Shown here piece after piece: positions 42,284-51,980 of a stretch of DNA of 63,462 bases (its first letter is position 1; every line of letters begins with the position of its first letter). Made by a program: the position numbers and the translations under genes. The notes under the pieces were generated by a model that saw only the letters and a list, made by a program, of their open reading frames with translations, made no database searches and was not told the origin of the DNA. The stretch is from Actinomycetes bacterium (GTDB lineage: Bacteria; Actinomycetota; UBA4738; HRBIN12), in contig JANXVR010000177.1 in the NCBI GenBank assembly GCA_025351565.1, positions 1 through 63,462 on the forward strand, read 5' to 3'.

Positions 42284-42612
42284 GTGCCGTGCGCCGCGTC
42301 CTCTGGGCCGCGGGCCTGCCGGCCCGCACCGTTCTCACCGCCGCGATCAAGCTCTACCGCCTGACGCTCTCGGGTCTGCTCGGTGGCCAGTGCCGGTTCC
42401 ATCCGAGTTGCTCCGTGTATGCGGAGGACGCCGTGAGGTGTCGGGGCGCGGCGGTCGGCGCTACTCTCGCGACCTGGAGAGTCTTGCGTTGCAACCCATT
42501 CGGGAAGGGTGGAGCGGAACCGGTCCCGATGAAACGGGATTCGGCTGCGAGGCTCCGCGCTCGTGCGTATGATGCGGTCCTACACACCGGTAATAAGAAG
42601 GTGTCGGCGTAG
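42280..42612 (+). CDS. yidD: Membrane protein insertion efficiency factor YidD
   Basis: IKLYRLTLSGLLGGQCRFHPSCSVYAEDAV. Confidence 0.92.
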   Translation: MSAVRRVLWAAGLPARTVLTAAIKLYRLTLSGLLGGQCRFHPSCSVYAEDAVRCRGAAVGATLATWRVLRCNPFGKGGAEPVPMKRDSAARLRARAYDAVLHTGNKKVSA

Positions 42613-43799
42613 TGCTCGCATTCGTGCCCTTCCAGCTCCTCCTGAATGGGATCGGATGGATCCTGGCTCACCTCTATGACTTGGTGGGCAGCTTCGGCAT
42701 CTCGATCATCCTGCTGACCCTGCTCATCCGCATCGTCCTCCTGCCGCTGGGGATCAAGCAGATCAAGTCGATGCAAGCCATGTCGGCGATCCAACCGAAG
42801 GTCAAGGAACTGCAGAAGAAGTACAAGGGAAACAAGGCCAAGCAGCAAGAAGAGACGATGAAGCTCTACAAGGACGCCGGGGTGAATCCCCTGGGCGGCT
42901 GCCTGCCGGTGCTGCTGCAGTTCCCGCTCTTGATCGCGATGTACGCGGTTATCCGCCCCCCCATCCTGGTGCCTGTCATGGCCCACAACGTCGAGATCTC
43001 GGCTAATCAGACCCCTACCTACTACCTCGTCCACAACAGCCACATCCCCGCCGACACCCAGCTGTACAAGGACATCCTGACGCACCAGACGGGCGGCTTC
43101 CTTTGGATGAACCTGCAATGCAGCCCGATCCAAGCGGGGGGCAGCAACGTTGCCACCAAGGACAGTCAGCGGAACGATCTCCTGGGCGGCTTGCCGATCG
43201 GGGTTCCGGGCGCGACGTTCCGCCCGAGCACCGGGGATGGGACCATCGCATGCGGCGGGAGCCCCCTCTCCCGCGCCCCCTATTACCTGTTCTTGCTCGC
43301 CATGATCCTGACCACCTTCTACCAGCAGAGACAGATGCAGAAGGCGAGCCCACCGGGGGCGCAATCCGGCCAGCAGCAGACGATCATGAAGATCATGCCG
43401 ATCATGTTCGGCGTCTTCGGGCTGCAGTTCGCGGCGGGGCTGCTCGTGTATTGGACCACCGCTAACCTGTGGCAGATCGGCCAGCAGTACGCCCTGCTGA
43501 AACTCGGGCACATCGGCCCCGATGCGCTGGACCGGCGGATCGCGGAACAACGCGCGAAGGGCGACCAGCCGGCGAAGCAGGGATTCATGAGCAAGCTCAT
43601 GGCCCAAGCCGAGGTCCAGCGCGCCGAGCGCGACAAGCGGGCAGGAACGCCCGCCCGCCCGACCAAGAGGCCGAAGGGCGGCCAGACCCCCCGTCCGCCG
43701 AAGACCGGTGGCAGCACGCAGACCCCCAAGCGTCGGCCGAACACGGGGAAAGTCCAACCGAAGCCGGATCCCGAAGAGAAACCAGGGGGCTCACCATGA
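42612..43799 (+). CDS. yidC: Membrane protein insertase YidC
   Basis: GISIILLTLLIRIVLLPLGIKQIKSMQAMSAIQPKVKELQKKYKG. Confidence 0.95.
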   Translation: MLAFVPFQLLLNGIGWILAHLYDLVGSFGISIILLTLLIRIVLLPLGIKQIKSMQAMSAIQPKVKELQKKYKGNKAKQQEETMKLYKDAGVNPLGGCLPVLLQFPLLIAMYAVIRPPILVPVMAHNVEISANQTPTYYLVHNSHIPADTQLYKDILTHQTGGFLWMNLQCSPIQAGGSNVATKDSQRNDLLGGLPIGVPGATFRPSTGDGTIACGGSPLSRAPYYLFLLAMILTTFYQQRQMQKASPPGAQSGQQQTIMKIMPIMFGVFGLQFAAGLLVYWTTANLWQIGQQYALLKLGHIGPDALDRRIAEQRAKGDQPAKQGFMSKLMAQAEVQRAERDKRAGTPARPTKRPKGGQTPRPPKTGGSTQTPKRRPNTGKVQPKPDPEEKPGGSP

Positions 43800-44566
43800 C
43801 GCGCGAGATCGAACAGAACGGGGCCACCGTGGAAGAGGCGATCCAGACCGCCTTGGCGGAACTCGGCGTCACGGAGCAGCAAGCATCTGTCGAGATCGTG
43901 AAGGAGGCCAAGGCCGGGTTCCTGGGCGTTGGTGGGCAGGGCGCGGTGGTGATCGTGCGAACCGACGAACCGGCGCAGTCGGAGGACGACGAGGACGATC
44001 AGGACGCGGGGGACGAGGGTGCCGCGGACCCCTTTGGCGGGTCCCCGTCGTCTCCGGTGCGCTCCGCTCCCATGAGCCGGGTGATCGCGGAGGGTGACCT
44101 CGAGGAACTCGAGGAGCAGGCGGACGCCGCCGCAGACTTCCTTGAAGAGCTGCTGGTCCGGATGGGGATCGACGCGATCGCCGAGCCCGGTGAGCACTCG
44201 GGGCACATGTATGTGGATATCGTCGACGGACCGGACGACGACATGGCGCTGCTTATCGGACGGCACGGGCAGACGCTGGATGCCATCCAGGAACTCACCC
44301 GGATGGTGGTGAGCCGACGACTGGACACCCGCGTCCGCGTGATCGTGGACGTCCAGGACTACCGCAAGCGCCGTGAAGAGCGCCTTGTTGAGAACGCGGT
44401 CCAACAAGCGGAACGCGTTCTGGAGGGCGACCGGGAGGCCGAGCTGGACCCGATGAACCCGTTCGAACGGAAGCTCGTGCACGACGCGCTGGCGGACCTT
44501 GCCGGGGTGGAGACCAGCTCCCGCGGGGAAGAGCCGAACCGCTTCGTGGTCATCCGCAGGGTTTGA
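43796..44566 (+). CDS. jag: Jag/KhpB-like RNA-binding protein
   Basis: Jag N-terminal domain; LIGRHGQTLDAIQELTRMVVSRR KH motif; R3H C-terminus. Confidence 0.93.
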   Translation: MTREIEQNGATVEEAIQTALAELGVTEQQASVEIVKEAKAGFLGVGGQGAVVIVRTDEPAQSEDDEDDQDAGDEGAADPFGGSPSSPVRSAPMSRVIAEGDLEELEEQADAAADFLEELLVRMGIDAIAEPGEHSGHMYVDIVDGPDDDMALLIGRHGQTLDAIQELTRMVVSRRLDTRVRVIVDVQDYRKRREERLVENAVQQAERVLEGDREAELDPMNPFERKLVHDALADLAGVETSSRGEEPNRFVVIRRV

Positions 44567-44584
44567 CCGGCATACGGATCGGGC

Positions 44585-45199
44585 GTGTTTCACGTGAAAC
44601 ATGAGGGTTGGGCTGATTCGGCCGCAGCATTCGACGTGGTCATCGACGCCAACCAGGCGGCGCAGCTCGAGACCTACGAGGGCCTCCTCCGAGAGAAAGC
44701 CGGCCCGTTCGGGATGATCGCCAAGGCAGACGTCCCTAGGATCCGCGAACGCCATATCCTGGATAGTCTCCGGGCAGCCACCTACGTTGATGCCGCGACC
44801 ACCGCCTACGATCTGGGTTCAGGCGCCGGATTGCCGGGCATCCCCGTGGCGATCGCCTCGCCGAGCCTGCACGTCACGCTCGTGGAGGCCCGGCGTAAAC
44901 GCGCCGCCTTCCTCGAGCTGGCCATCGAAGCGCTCGCCCTCCCCAACGTCACGGTGTTCCACGGGCTCGCGGAGCACCTCCGCGAGCCCGTTGACCTCAT
45001 CATGGTTCGGGCCTTCATGAGCGCCTCCGCCTGCTGGGCCATCGCTGAGCCGCTGCTGGCGTCCGCCGGGAGGCTCCTCTACTTCGCCGGAGCCCGGTTC
45101 GATGTGGCCGCAGGTACGCCGGAAGGGGCGGAAGTCGCGCTTTTCGCCACCCCCGCGCTTGCAAGGTCGGGCCCGCTCGCTATCATGACCCGGCAGTGA
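44585..45199 (+). CDS. rsmG: 16S rRNA (guanine-N7) methyltransferase RsmG/GidB
   Basis: AYDLGSGAGLPGIPVAIASPSLHVTLVEARRKRAAFLE. Confidence 0.93.
   Translation: MFHVKHEGWADSAAAFDVVIDANQAAQLETYEGLLREKAGPFGMIAKADVPRIRERHILDSLRAATYVDAATTAYDLGSGAGLPGIPVAIASPSLHVTLVEARRKRAAFLELAIEALALPNVTVFHGLAEHLREPVDLIMVRAFMSASACWAIAEPLLASAGRLLYFAGARFDVAAGTPEGAEVALFATPALARSGPLAIMTRQ
44586..44601. promoter_or_regulatory. parS site
   Basis: tgtttcacgtgaaaca, perfect 16-bp palindrome matching the parS consensus. Confidence 0.93.
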
Positions 45200-46671
45200 C
45201 CAAGGCCAGTTCCGACGTGTCCTCTTCATCCACCGAGCGTGGAGCGTCGGGTGCTAGCAAGCGGCCTCCGAAACGGACCCCGAGGAAGCAGGGGGTGCCG
45301 AAACCTCCCGAGGTGCCCGGTAACGCTCGCGTTATCGCGATCGCCAACCAGAAGGGCGGCGTCGGCAAGTCGACGACCACCGTCAGCCTCGGGGCCACCC
45401 TCGCCGATCTCGGTTATCGGGTCTTGGTCGTTGATCTCGATCCTCAGGGGAATGCCTCCACCGGCCTTGGGATCCGCCACGAGGCCCGGGAGACCACCGT
45501 CTACGACGTGATCGTGGCCGAGGCCCCTTTGGACCGGGCGATCGTCCACACGCAGGTGCCTCGACTTCACGCCATCCCCTCGACGATCGATCTGGCCGGG
45601 GCCGAGATCGAACTGGTTAGCCAGTTCTCCCGTGAGGCACGCCTGAAGAAGGCCATCGAACCCATTCGTTCCGGCGTGTATGACTTCATCATCTTCGACT
45701 GTCCCCCGTCACTTGGTCTGCTGACGGTGAACGCCCTTACGGCGGCCGAGGAGCTCATCGTGCCCATCCAGTGTGAGTATTACGCCCTGGAGGGCCTGGG
45801 ACAGCTGCTCCGCAACGTCAGCTTGGTCCAACAGAACATCAACCCAGGATTGCGCCTGTCCGGCATCGTGATGACGATGTTCGATCCACGGACGAAGCTG
45901 TCGGAGCAGGTGGTCGAGGAGGTGCAGCGGTATTTCGGGGAGATCGTGTATGACGTGATCATCCCTCGGACGGTGCGGCTCTCCGAAGCCCCCGGGTTCG
46001 GCCAGCCGATCACCGTCTACGACCCGAAGTCCAAGGGGGCCGAGTGCTACCGGCAGCTCGCTCGTGAGGTGGCGCTTCGTCCGCCCCCGGACGAGCCGAT
46101 GCCCATCTACAGCGACCTCCCCACGGTGACCGTGGCAGCGGTGGCCAACACCGTGGCACTGGAACCCCCAGAGGAGTCCGAGCTCGCCGAGATCTCCACG
46201 CTTCACGAGCTGGTCGAAGAGCTGGAGGCAGAGGAGGTCGTAGAAGTCGCAAAGGTTGCGCCCGAGCCCCTCGCCGACCGCGAGGACGAGGCGCAGGAGT
46301 GGCTCGAGCAGCTTTCGGCCGAGGCCGCATCCGAATCCAAGGTCGCGACCACCGAGGAGATATTGGCTGAAGCCGCCCAGCAAGTTGAATCGCAGATGGA
46401 CGAGGATGAGATGTGGGATGAGGCCGACACACCAGCGCCGCGGGTGCAGCCGCCAAGTTCCCCAGCCCCACCCGGGCACCTTCCCGAACGACGGGTGGTA
46501 GTTATCGACGACGACGCAGATATCGACATCCGCTCCGGTCAAGAAGCGCCTGCACCTCCTCGCGGCGCCGAGCCGGACCAACCGGCGATGGCCAACATCG
46601 GCGCCACGCTGGAGGAAGACGGGGGCCGAAAGCGACGATGGCGACGACTGTTCGGTAAGGGAGGCGAGTGA
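45196..46671 (+). CDS. parA: Chromosome partitioning ATPase ParA with long C-terminal extension
   Basis: IAIANQKGGVGKSTTTVSLGATL deviant Walker A; LVVDLDPQGNAST. Confidence 0.95.
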   Translation: MTKASSDVSSSSTERGASGASKRPPKRTPRKQGVPKPPEVPGNARVIAIANQKGGVGKSTTTVSLGATLADLGYRVLVVDLDPQGNASTGLGIRHEARETTVYDVIVAEAPLDRAIVHTQVPRLHAIPSTIDLAGAEIELVSQFSREARLKKAIEPIRSGVYDFIIFDCPPSLGLLTVNALTAAEELIVPIQCEYYALEGLGQLLRNVSLVQQNINPGLRLSGIVMTMFDPRTKLSEQVVEEVQRYFGEIVYDVIIPRTVRLSEAPGFGQPITVYDPKSKGAECYRQLAREVALRPPPDEPMPIYSDLPTVTVAAVANTVALEPPEESELAEISTLHELVEELEAEEVVEVAKVAPEPLADREDEAQEWLEQLSAEAASESKVATTEEILAEAAQQVESQMDEDEMWDEADTPAPRVQPPSSPAPPGHLPERRVVVIDDDADIDIRSGQEAPAPPRGAEPDQPAMANIGATLEEDGGRKRRWRRLFGKGGE

Positions 46672-47567
46672 TGTCGAAGCGAGGCGGGCTGGGCAGAGGG
46701 CTCTCCGCGTTGATCCCCGGTGCGCCTGAGGCCGGCGAAAGCGCGTCGGGACTTCTGGAAGTGCCGGTCAACGCGATCGGACCGAATCCGAAGCAACCGA
46801 GGACGTTGTTCGACGATGCCGAGATCGCGTCGCTGGCGGCCTCGATCCGGGAGGTTGGGATCCTTCAGCCGATCGTGGTGCGGAAGTCGGGGGACTCCCG
46901 GTACGAAGTGGTGGCGGGCGAACGCCGGCTGCGTGCGGCCAAGGTCGCGGGCCTGGCCACGGTGGCGGTGGTCGTTCGAGACACGGGCGACTCGGATCTC
47001 CTGCGCGAAGCCCTCATCGAGAACATCCACCGGCAAGACCTTGGCCCCATAGAACTGGCCGAGGCCTTCCGTGCCCTGATCGAGGAGCTCGGCCTCAAGC
47101 AGGAAGAGCTGGCCGAACGTGTCGGTCTGTCACGGTCACACATCGCGAACACCCTCCGGCTGCTCCAACTTCCATTGGACGTTCAACAGCTCCTCACCGA
47201 TGGGAAGCTCCAGGCCGGGCACGCCCGGACCCTGCTGTCCCTGGGTGACAAGGAAGCGATCTCGACGCTCGCGCTTCGAGTGACCGCTGAGGATCTTTCG
47301 GTTCGTGAGACCGAAGACTTGGTGCGTCGTTACCTGGAACCGGCTCCCGAGTCCGCGACGAAACCCGAGAAGGCTTCGGCACCGGCGCCCGACCAAGGGC
47401 AGATGGGCGAGGTGGAGGAGATCCTCTCCGAGCAGCTGGCGACGCGCGTGCTCATCAAGATGGGGAAGAAGCGGGGGCAGGTAATCATCGAGTTCGGTTC
47501 GGCCGATGATCTGGAGCGGATCGTGAGCGAGATCATCGGGTCGGGGCCCGGGCTCGCACCCGACTAG
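46668..47567 (+). CDS. parB: Chromosome partitioning protein ParB
   Basis: GLGRGLSALIPG; YEVVAGERRLRAAK; LIENIHRQDL; HTH LSRSHIANTLRLL. Confidence 0.96.
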   Translation: MMSKRGGLGRGLSALIPGAPEAGESASGLLEVPVNAIGPNPKQPRTLFDDAEIASLAASIREVGILQPIVVRKSGDSRYEVVAGERRLRAAKVAGLATVAVVVRDTGDSDLLREALIENIHRQDLGPIELAEAFRALIEELGLKQEELAERVGLSRSHIANTLRLLQLPLDVQQLLTDGKLQAGHARTLLSLGDKEAISTLALRVTAEDLSVRETEDLVRRYLEPAPESATKPEKASAPAPDQGQMGEVEEILSEQLATRVLIKMGKKRGQVIIEFGSADDLERIVSEIIGSGPGLAPD

Positions 47568-48499
47568 CTGCGATCGAGCGCCGACCGTAGGATACGGTCA
47601 CACACATCGGCCAGAGTCATCCCCGCGCCACAAGCCGCCATCGGCACGAGAGAGGTCTCCGTCATCCCCGGCGAGACGTTCACCTCCAGCACCCAAGGCC
47701 TGCCGGCGGAGTCGACCATCAGATCCACCCGAGCCAGGTCCCGAAGCCCCAGCGCGCCGACCGCGGCCAGTGCGGCTGAGGTCGCATCAGCTGTGACATC
47801 GTCGGCGAGTCGCGCAGGCGAGAAGTATTCCGTCGCCCCCGCGGTGTAGCGCGCGGCGTAGTCGTACACACTGCTTTTCGGGACGATCTCTACCAGTGGA
47901 AGCGCTTCGAGTGGGGATCCCACCGCCGCCAGTGCAAGCTCGGAACCTTCGATCTTCGCTTCGATGACCGCGGCGCCGCTGAACGAGAGGGCACCCATGA
48001 CCGCCGCTGGCAGATCGGCCGCCCGTTCGACGAAGCTGACGCCGAGCGCCGATCCGCTCCGCGAGGGTTTCACCACGCACGGCAGTCCCACGCGCTCCAC
48101 AGCGATCCCCAAGACGGCACCCGCTCCGAGGTCACGGAGCGCCGCACCCTCTACCGTGGCCCACGCGGGTGTCGGCACGCCCGCGCGCCGCAGGACGTCC
48201 TTCGCGAGCATCTTGTCGAACGCCACCTCGCAGTCGAACGCAGCTGACCCCACGTAGGGAACGTCGATGAGATGAAGCAGACGCTGAACCGTGCCGTCCT
48301 CACCTTCCTTGCCGTGCAGCGATAACCAGCAGATAGCTGGCCGCAGTTCCAGCAGGGTTTCCGCGAGTGGACGCTCGGCAGGATCCACCAGCACCGCGTC
48401 GTGCCCGAGTTCGCCCAGGGCCGTCAGCACCCGGTGGCCGCTGCGGAGCGACACATCTCGCTCCGGCGTTCGGCCCCCCGCCAAGACCGCGATCTTCAC
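47564..48499 (-). CDS. D-alanine--D-alanine ligase-like ATP-grasp enzyme
   Basis: GRTPERDVSLRSGHRV; LHGKEGEDGTVQRLLHLIDVPYVGS; VKPSRSGSALGVSFV; LEVNVSPGMTETSLVPMAA. Confidence 0.88.
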   Translation of the reverse strand: MKIAVLAGGRTPERDVSLRSGHRVLTALGELGHDAVLVDPAERPLAETLLELRPAICWLSLHGKEGEDGTVQRLLHLIDVPYVGSAAFDCEVAFDKMLAKDVLRRAGVPTPAWATVEGAALRDLGAGAVLGIAVERVGLPCVVKPSRSGSALGVSFVERAADLPAAVMGALSFSGAAVIEAKIEGSELALAAVGSPLEALPLVEIVPKSSVYDYAARYTAGATEYFSPARLADDVTADATSAALAAVGALGLRDLARVDLMVDSAGRPWVLEVNVSPGMTETSLVPMAACGAGMTLADVCDRILRSALDRS

Positions 48500-49725
48500 G
48501 GGCGAAGGCTCCTGTAGAGCTGCGTCTCGTCTTCGAGCAGGGCCCCGAGCCGCTGGATGCCCTCGCGGATCCGGTCCTCGGGCGGGTAGCAGAACGCGAG
48601 GCGCATCTGATCGCGCCCACGCCCATCCGGATAGAACGCCGAGCCGGGAACGTAGGCCACACGGCGCTCGACGGCGGCGGCGAGCATGGCCCTCGTGTCC
48701 ATCCAGGCCGGCAGCGTGACCCAGACGTAGAAGCCACCGGCCGGCGTCGTCCACTCGGTTCCCTCGGGGAAGTGTTCGGCGACCGCGTCGAGCATCGCGT
48801 CGCGGCGGGACCGGTACACGCCGACCAGCGTCGATAGGTTCGTTCGCCAGCGTTCCTGATCGGAGAAGTAGCGTTCGGTGACGAGCATCATGAAGCTGGA
48901 TCCGCACAGATCGGCGGCCTCCTTGGCCAGGGTCAGGCGCTGGATGACCGACTGGACGGCCAGCGCCCATCCGACGCGAACGCCGGGGGAGAACACCTTC
49001 GACACAGTGCCCAGGTAGATGACGTTCTCCGGGTCAAGGGTGCGCAGGCAGGGGAGCGAGTCACCTTCGAAGCGAAGCATCCCGTAGGGGTTGTCTTCCA
49101 CTATCGGGATCGAGGCTTCCCGGCAGAGCGCGATCAACTGCTGGCGGCGGGCGTAGGACAACGTCACGCCGCTGGGGTTCCCGAAGTTCGGGCACGTGTA
49201 GACGAACTTCGGCCGTTCGCCGCGGATGAAAGCTTGCTCAAGCTGGTCGACCACCATGCCGTCGCCGTCGATGTCGATCTGCAGGTAGCGCGGCTGGTAG
49301 GCGCCGAAGGCGGTGAGAGCACCGACGTAGGCCGGCGCCTCCACGGCGATGAGGTCACCCGGGTCGATGAAGATCTTCCCGACCAGATCTAACGCCTGCT
49401 GCGCGCCCGTCGTGATAACCATGTCGTCCGGATCGGCTCGCACTCCTTCGGCGGCCATGAGTTCCAGCAGGCGGGTACGGAGCGAAAGAGCTCCCTGCCC
49501 GCCGCCATACTGGAGCGCCATCGAGCCGTGTTCCTCAAGCACTTCCCGAACCACCTGCAGGAGTTCATCCGCGGGCAAGGCCTGCACGAACGGCATCCCG
49601 CCTGCCAGCGAGACCACCTCCGGGCGGGACGCGACCGCGAACAGTGCGCGCACCTCCGACGCGGACATGCCGGACGTCCGAGCTGCGTAGAGGTCGACGA
49701 AGCGATCGATGGAGAACTCGGCCAT
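48496..49725 (-). CDS. PLP-dependent aminotransferase (class I/II, 2-aminoadipate transaminase-like)
   Basis: ISLAGGMP-type start; YLGTVSKVFSPGVRVGWALA PLP lysine region. Confidence 0.85.
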   Translation of the reverse strand: MAEFSIDRFVDLYAARTSGMSASEVRALFAVASRPEVVSLAGGMPFVQALPADELLQVVREVLEEHGSMALQYGGGQGALSLRTRLLELMAAEGVRADPDDMVITTGAQQALDLVGKIFIDPGDLIAVEAPAYVGALTAFGAYQPRYLQIDIDGDGMVVDQLEQAFIRGERPKFVYTCPNFGNPSGVTLSYARRQQLIALCREASIPIVEDNPYGMLRFEGDSLPCLRTLDPENVIYLGTVSKVFSPGVRVGWALAVQSVIQRLTLAKEAADLCGSSFMMLVTERYFSDQERWRTNLSTLVGVYRSRRDAMLDAVAEHFPEGTEWTTPAGGFYVWVTLPAWMDTRAMLAAAVERRVAYVPGSAFYPDGRGRDQMRLAFCYPPEDRIREGIQRLGALLEDETQLYRSLRP

Positions 49726-49788
49726 GGGAGGTCTCAGCCTAGCAAGGCCGCAGGTGGCGAAGGTAGGAGTGCGCCGGCCTGCTGCCGG

Positions 49789-50082
49789 CTATCCGCCCGG
49801 CGAAGGCGGCGGCGATGGCATCGACCCCGGCGGCGGCTGCTCCAACGACGGCGGTGCGGCCACGGGGGGCCGCGTTGGATCTGGTCGTCCGACCGCGAGG
49901 TACACGATGGCCCCGATGAACTGCGCGAACACGATGACGACCACCCAGATGAGCTTGTTCCCGGTCTTGTAGTCCGAGTCGTTCGGCACGCTGATCGCAT
50001 CGACGAGAGCCCAGATCCACACACCCAAGGCGGCGATGGCGAAGATCATGAAGAAGAGGAAGAACCCACTAATGTTGAACAT
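49789..50082 (-). CDS. Small PLDc_N-type membrane protein
   Basis: Two TM helices; LIWVVVIVFAQFIGAIVYLAVGRPD. Confidence 0.75.
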   Translation of the reverse strand: MFNISGFFLFFMIFAIAALGVWIWALVDAISVPNDSDYKTGNKLIWVVVIVFAQFIGAIVYLAVGRPDPTRPPVAAPPSLEQPPPGSMPSPPPSPGG

Positions 50083-50118
50083 GGCGCAAGCCTACACGCC
50101 CGGAACTTCGGAGCAACG

Positions 50119-50877
50119 CTAGTAGCCGGCGGTCGTACCCCAATCCACCGGCAGGCACACGCCGGTGATGGGGGCGGCCTCGGGAGACGCCAGGAACGCC
50201 ACCGTGGCCGCGATCTCGTCGGCGCGTATGAACCGCGCGCGCTCACCTTGCGGGGCGGTGCCCAGCAACGTTCGGAGATAGCCCTCGGGGTCGCCGCCAC
50301 CGTAGGTCGCCGCCTGCCCCGCCAGCATCGGCGTGTCCACGTCGGTGGGACATACGCTGTTCACGCGCACGCCCTTAGGTGCCAGCTCCAACGCCATGGA
50401 CTTCACCAACCCGTTCAGCCCGAACTTCGATGCGCAGTAGAGCGCGGCCCCCGGCCCGCCCACCAACCCGTAGTCACTCGAGATACAGACGATGCATCCG
50501 CCCGTTTCCACCAACGCCGGTATCGCGAACCGGCACGCGAAGAACGCACCCTTGAGGTTCACGTTCATCACGTGATCCCATTGGGCCTCGGTCATCGCGG
50601 CCGAATCGCCCTCGACCCAGACCCCGGCGGTAACCACCAGGACATCCAAACGGCCGTGCGTTGCAAGGGGTTCGGCGACCATCCGCTCGCAATCCGTGAC
50701 CGACGCGACGTCGGCGACCACGGTTCTCACACCGGGGAGTTCGCCTGCAGCATCGTCCAAGGACGCCTGCGTTCGGTCGGAGATGACCACGGCGTCCCCT
50801 TCAGCCAGGAACCGCGCGGCGATGGCCCTTCCCATCCCGCCGGCGCCACCGGTGATCAAGATCACGCGAGCCGCCAT
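50119..50877 (-). CDS. SDR-family oxidoreductase
   Basis: VILITGGAGGMGRAIAARFLAEG; ALYCASKFGLNGLVKSMALELAPKGVRVNSVCP. Confidence 0.88.
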   Translation of the reverse strand: MAARVILITGGAGGMGRAIAARFLAEGDAVVISDRTQASLDDAAGELPGVRTVVADVASVTDCERMVAEPLATHGRLDVLVVTAGVWVEGDSAAMTEAQWDHVMNVNLKGAFFACRFAIPALVETGGCIVCISSDYGLVGGPGAALYCASKFGLNGLVKSMALELAPKGVRVNSVCPTDVDTPMLAGQAATYGGGDPEGYLRTLLGTAPQGERARFIRADEIAATVAFLASPEAAPITGVCLPVDWGTTAGY

Positions 50878-51845
50878 CAACTGGACAGCCACGGACAGAT
50901 GTGTTCCGCCAAGACCTCGAGCATGTCCAGATCGTCGAACAGCTCGTGGTTCAGCATGACGCGTTCCACCCCGGCATCGGCGTAGGCCCGCAGTCTGGCC
51001 ACCGCTTGTTCCGGCGTGCCCATGATGCAGTCCGCCTCCAGGTTGGCCAGGTACGCATCGAAGGGGCCCGCTTTCGGATCCTTCTGCCACGCGCGCTCCA
51101 CCCGGTCTCGCCACTCTTCTTGCGTGCGTCCCACGAAGCACCACGTCATGAACGACGTGGTGAGCGTGTCCTGCTTTCGCCCCACCGATCCCACGGCGGC
51201 GCGTGCCCGCTGGAACCGAGCGTGCACTTCTTCGGGCGTTCCCCCGACCGTGTTGAACTCATCGGCGTAGGCACCGATCAGCCGCTGCATCCACGGCCCG
51301 ACGGTCTGACCGCCGAGGACGATGGGCATGCGCGGTCGCTGCCACGGCTTCGGCCAGAAGGTTCCCTCGGCCAGCTCATAGTGCTTGCCCTGGAAGCGGA
51401 ACCGCTCTTCCGTCAGGAGCCCATGGATGACGGCCAACTGTTCCTCAAGCCGTTCGAACCGTTCCGGGGCCGGTGGGAACGCGAACCCGTGCGTGGTGTG
51501 CTCTTCCTCCCACCATCCCGCGCCCATCCCGAGCTCCACGCGCCCGCCGCTCATGTGATCCACGGTGGTCGCGACCTTGGCCAGGACAGCCGGCTCGCGG
51601 AACGTGATCGGGGAAACCAGGGTTCCGAGACGGATGGTGGAGGTGACAGCGGCAAGGCCGGCCATGACCGTCCACGCGTCGGAAGATCCTCGCTCGCGGT
51701 TGCCGTTGACGCTCAGGTAATGGTCCGACGTGAAGATCGCCTCGAACCCCAGGCGTTCAGCGGTCGTGGCCATGGCGACCCACTCTTCCCAGGTCACGCC
51801 CTCCTGGCCTTCGAGCATCAGACAGAACCGCACGGCGCGTAGCAT
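50877..51845 (-). CDS. LLM-class (F420-dependent-type) oxidoreductase
   Basis: LGTLVSPITFREPAVLAKVATTVDHMSGGRVELGMGAGWWEEEH. Confidence 0.88.
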   Translation of the reverse strand: MLRAVRFCLMLEGQEGVTWEEWVAMATTAERLGFEAIFTSDHYLSVNGNRERGSSDAWTVMAGLAAVTSTIRLGTLVSPITFREPAVLAKVATTVDHMSGGRVELGMGAGWWEEEHTTHGFAFPPAPERFERLEEQLAVIHGLLTEERFRFQGKHYELAEGTFWPKPWQRPRMPIVLGGQTVGPWMQRLIGAYADEFNTVGGTPEEVHARFQRARAAVGSVGRKQDTLTTSFMTWCFVGRTQEEWRDRVERAWQKDPKAGPFDAYLANLEADCIMGTPEQAVARLRAYADAGVERVMLNHELFDDLDMLEVLAEHICPWLSS

Positions 51846-51980
51846 AGACCCCGATGCCCGTCCAGCCATCCGACCTCACTCCGCCGACCGAACGGGAACG
51901 GGCGCGAACAGCCGCCATCCTGGGCGCCATCCTCGGGGTGCTGCTCACGGTCTTCGCGCCGAAGCGCGCTAGGTAATCGT

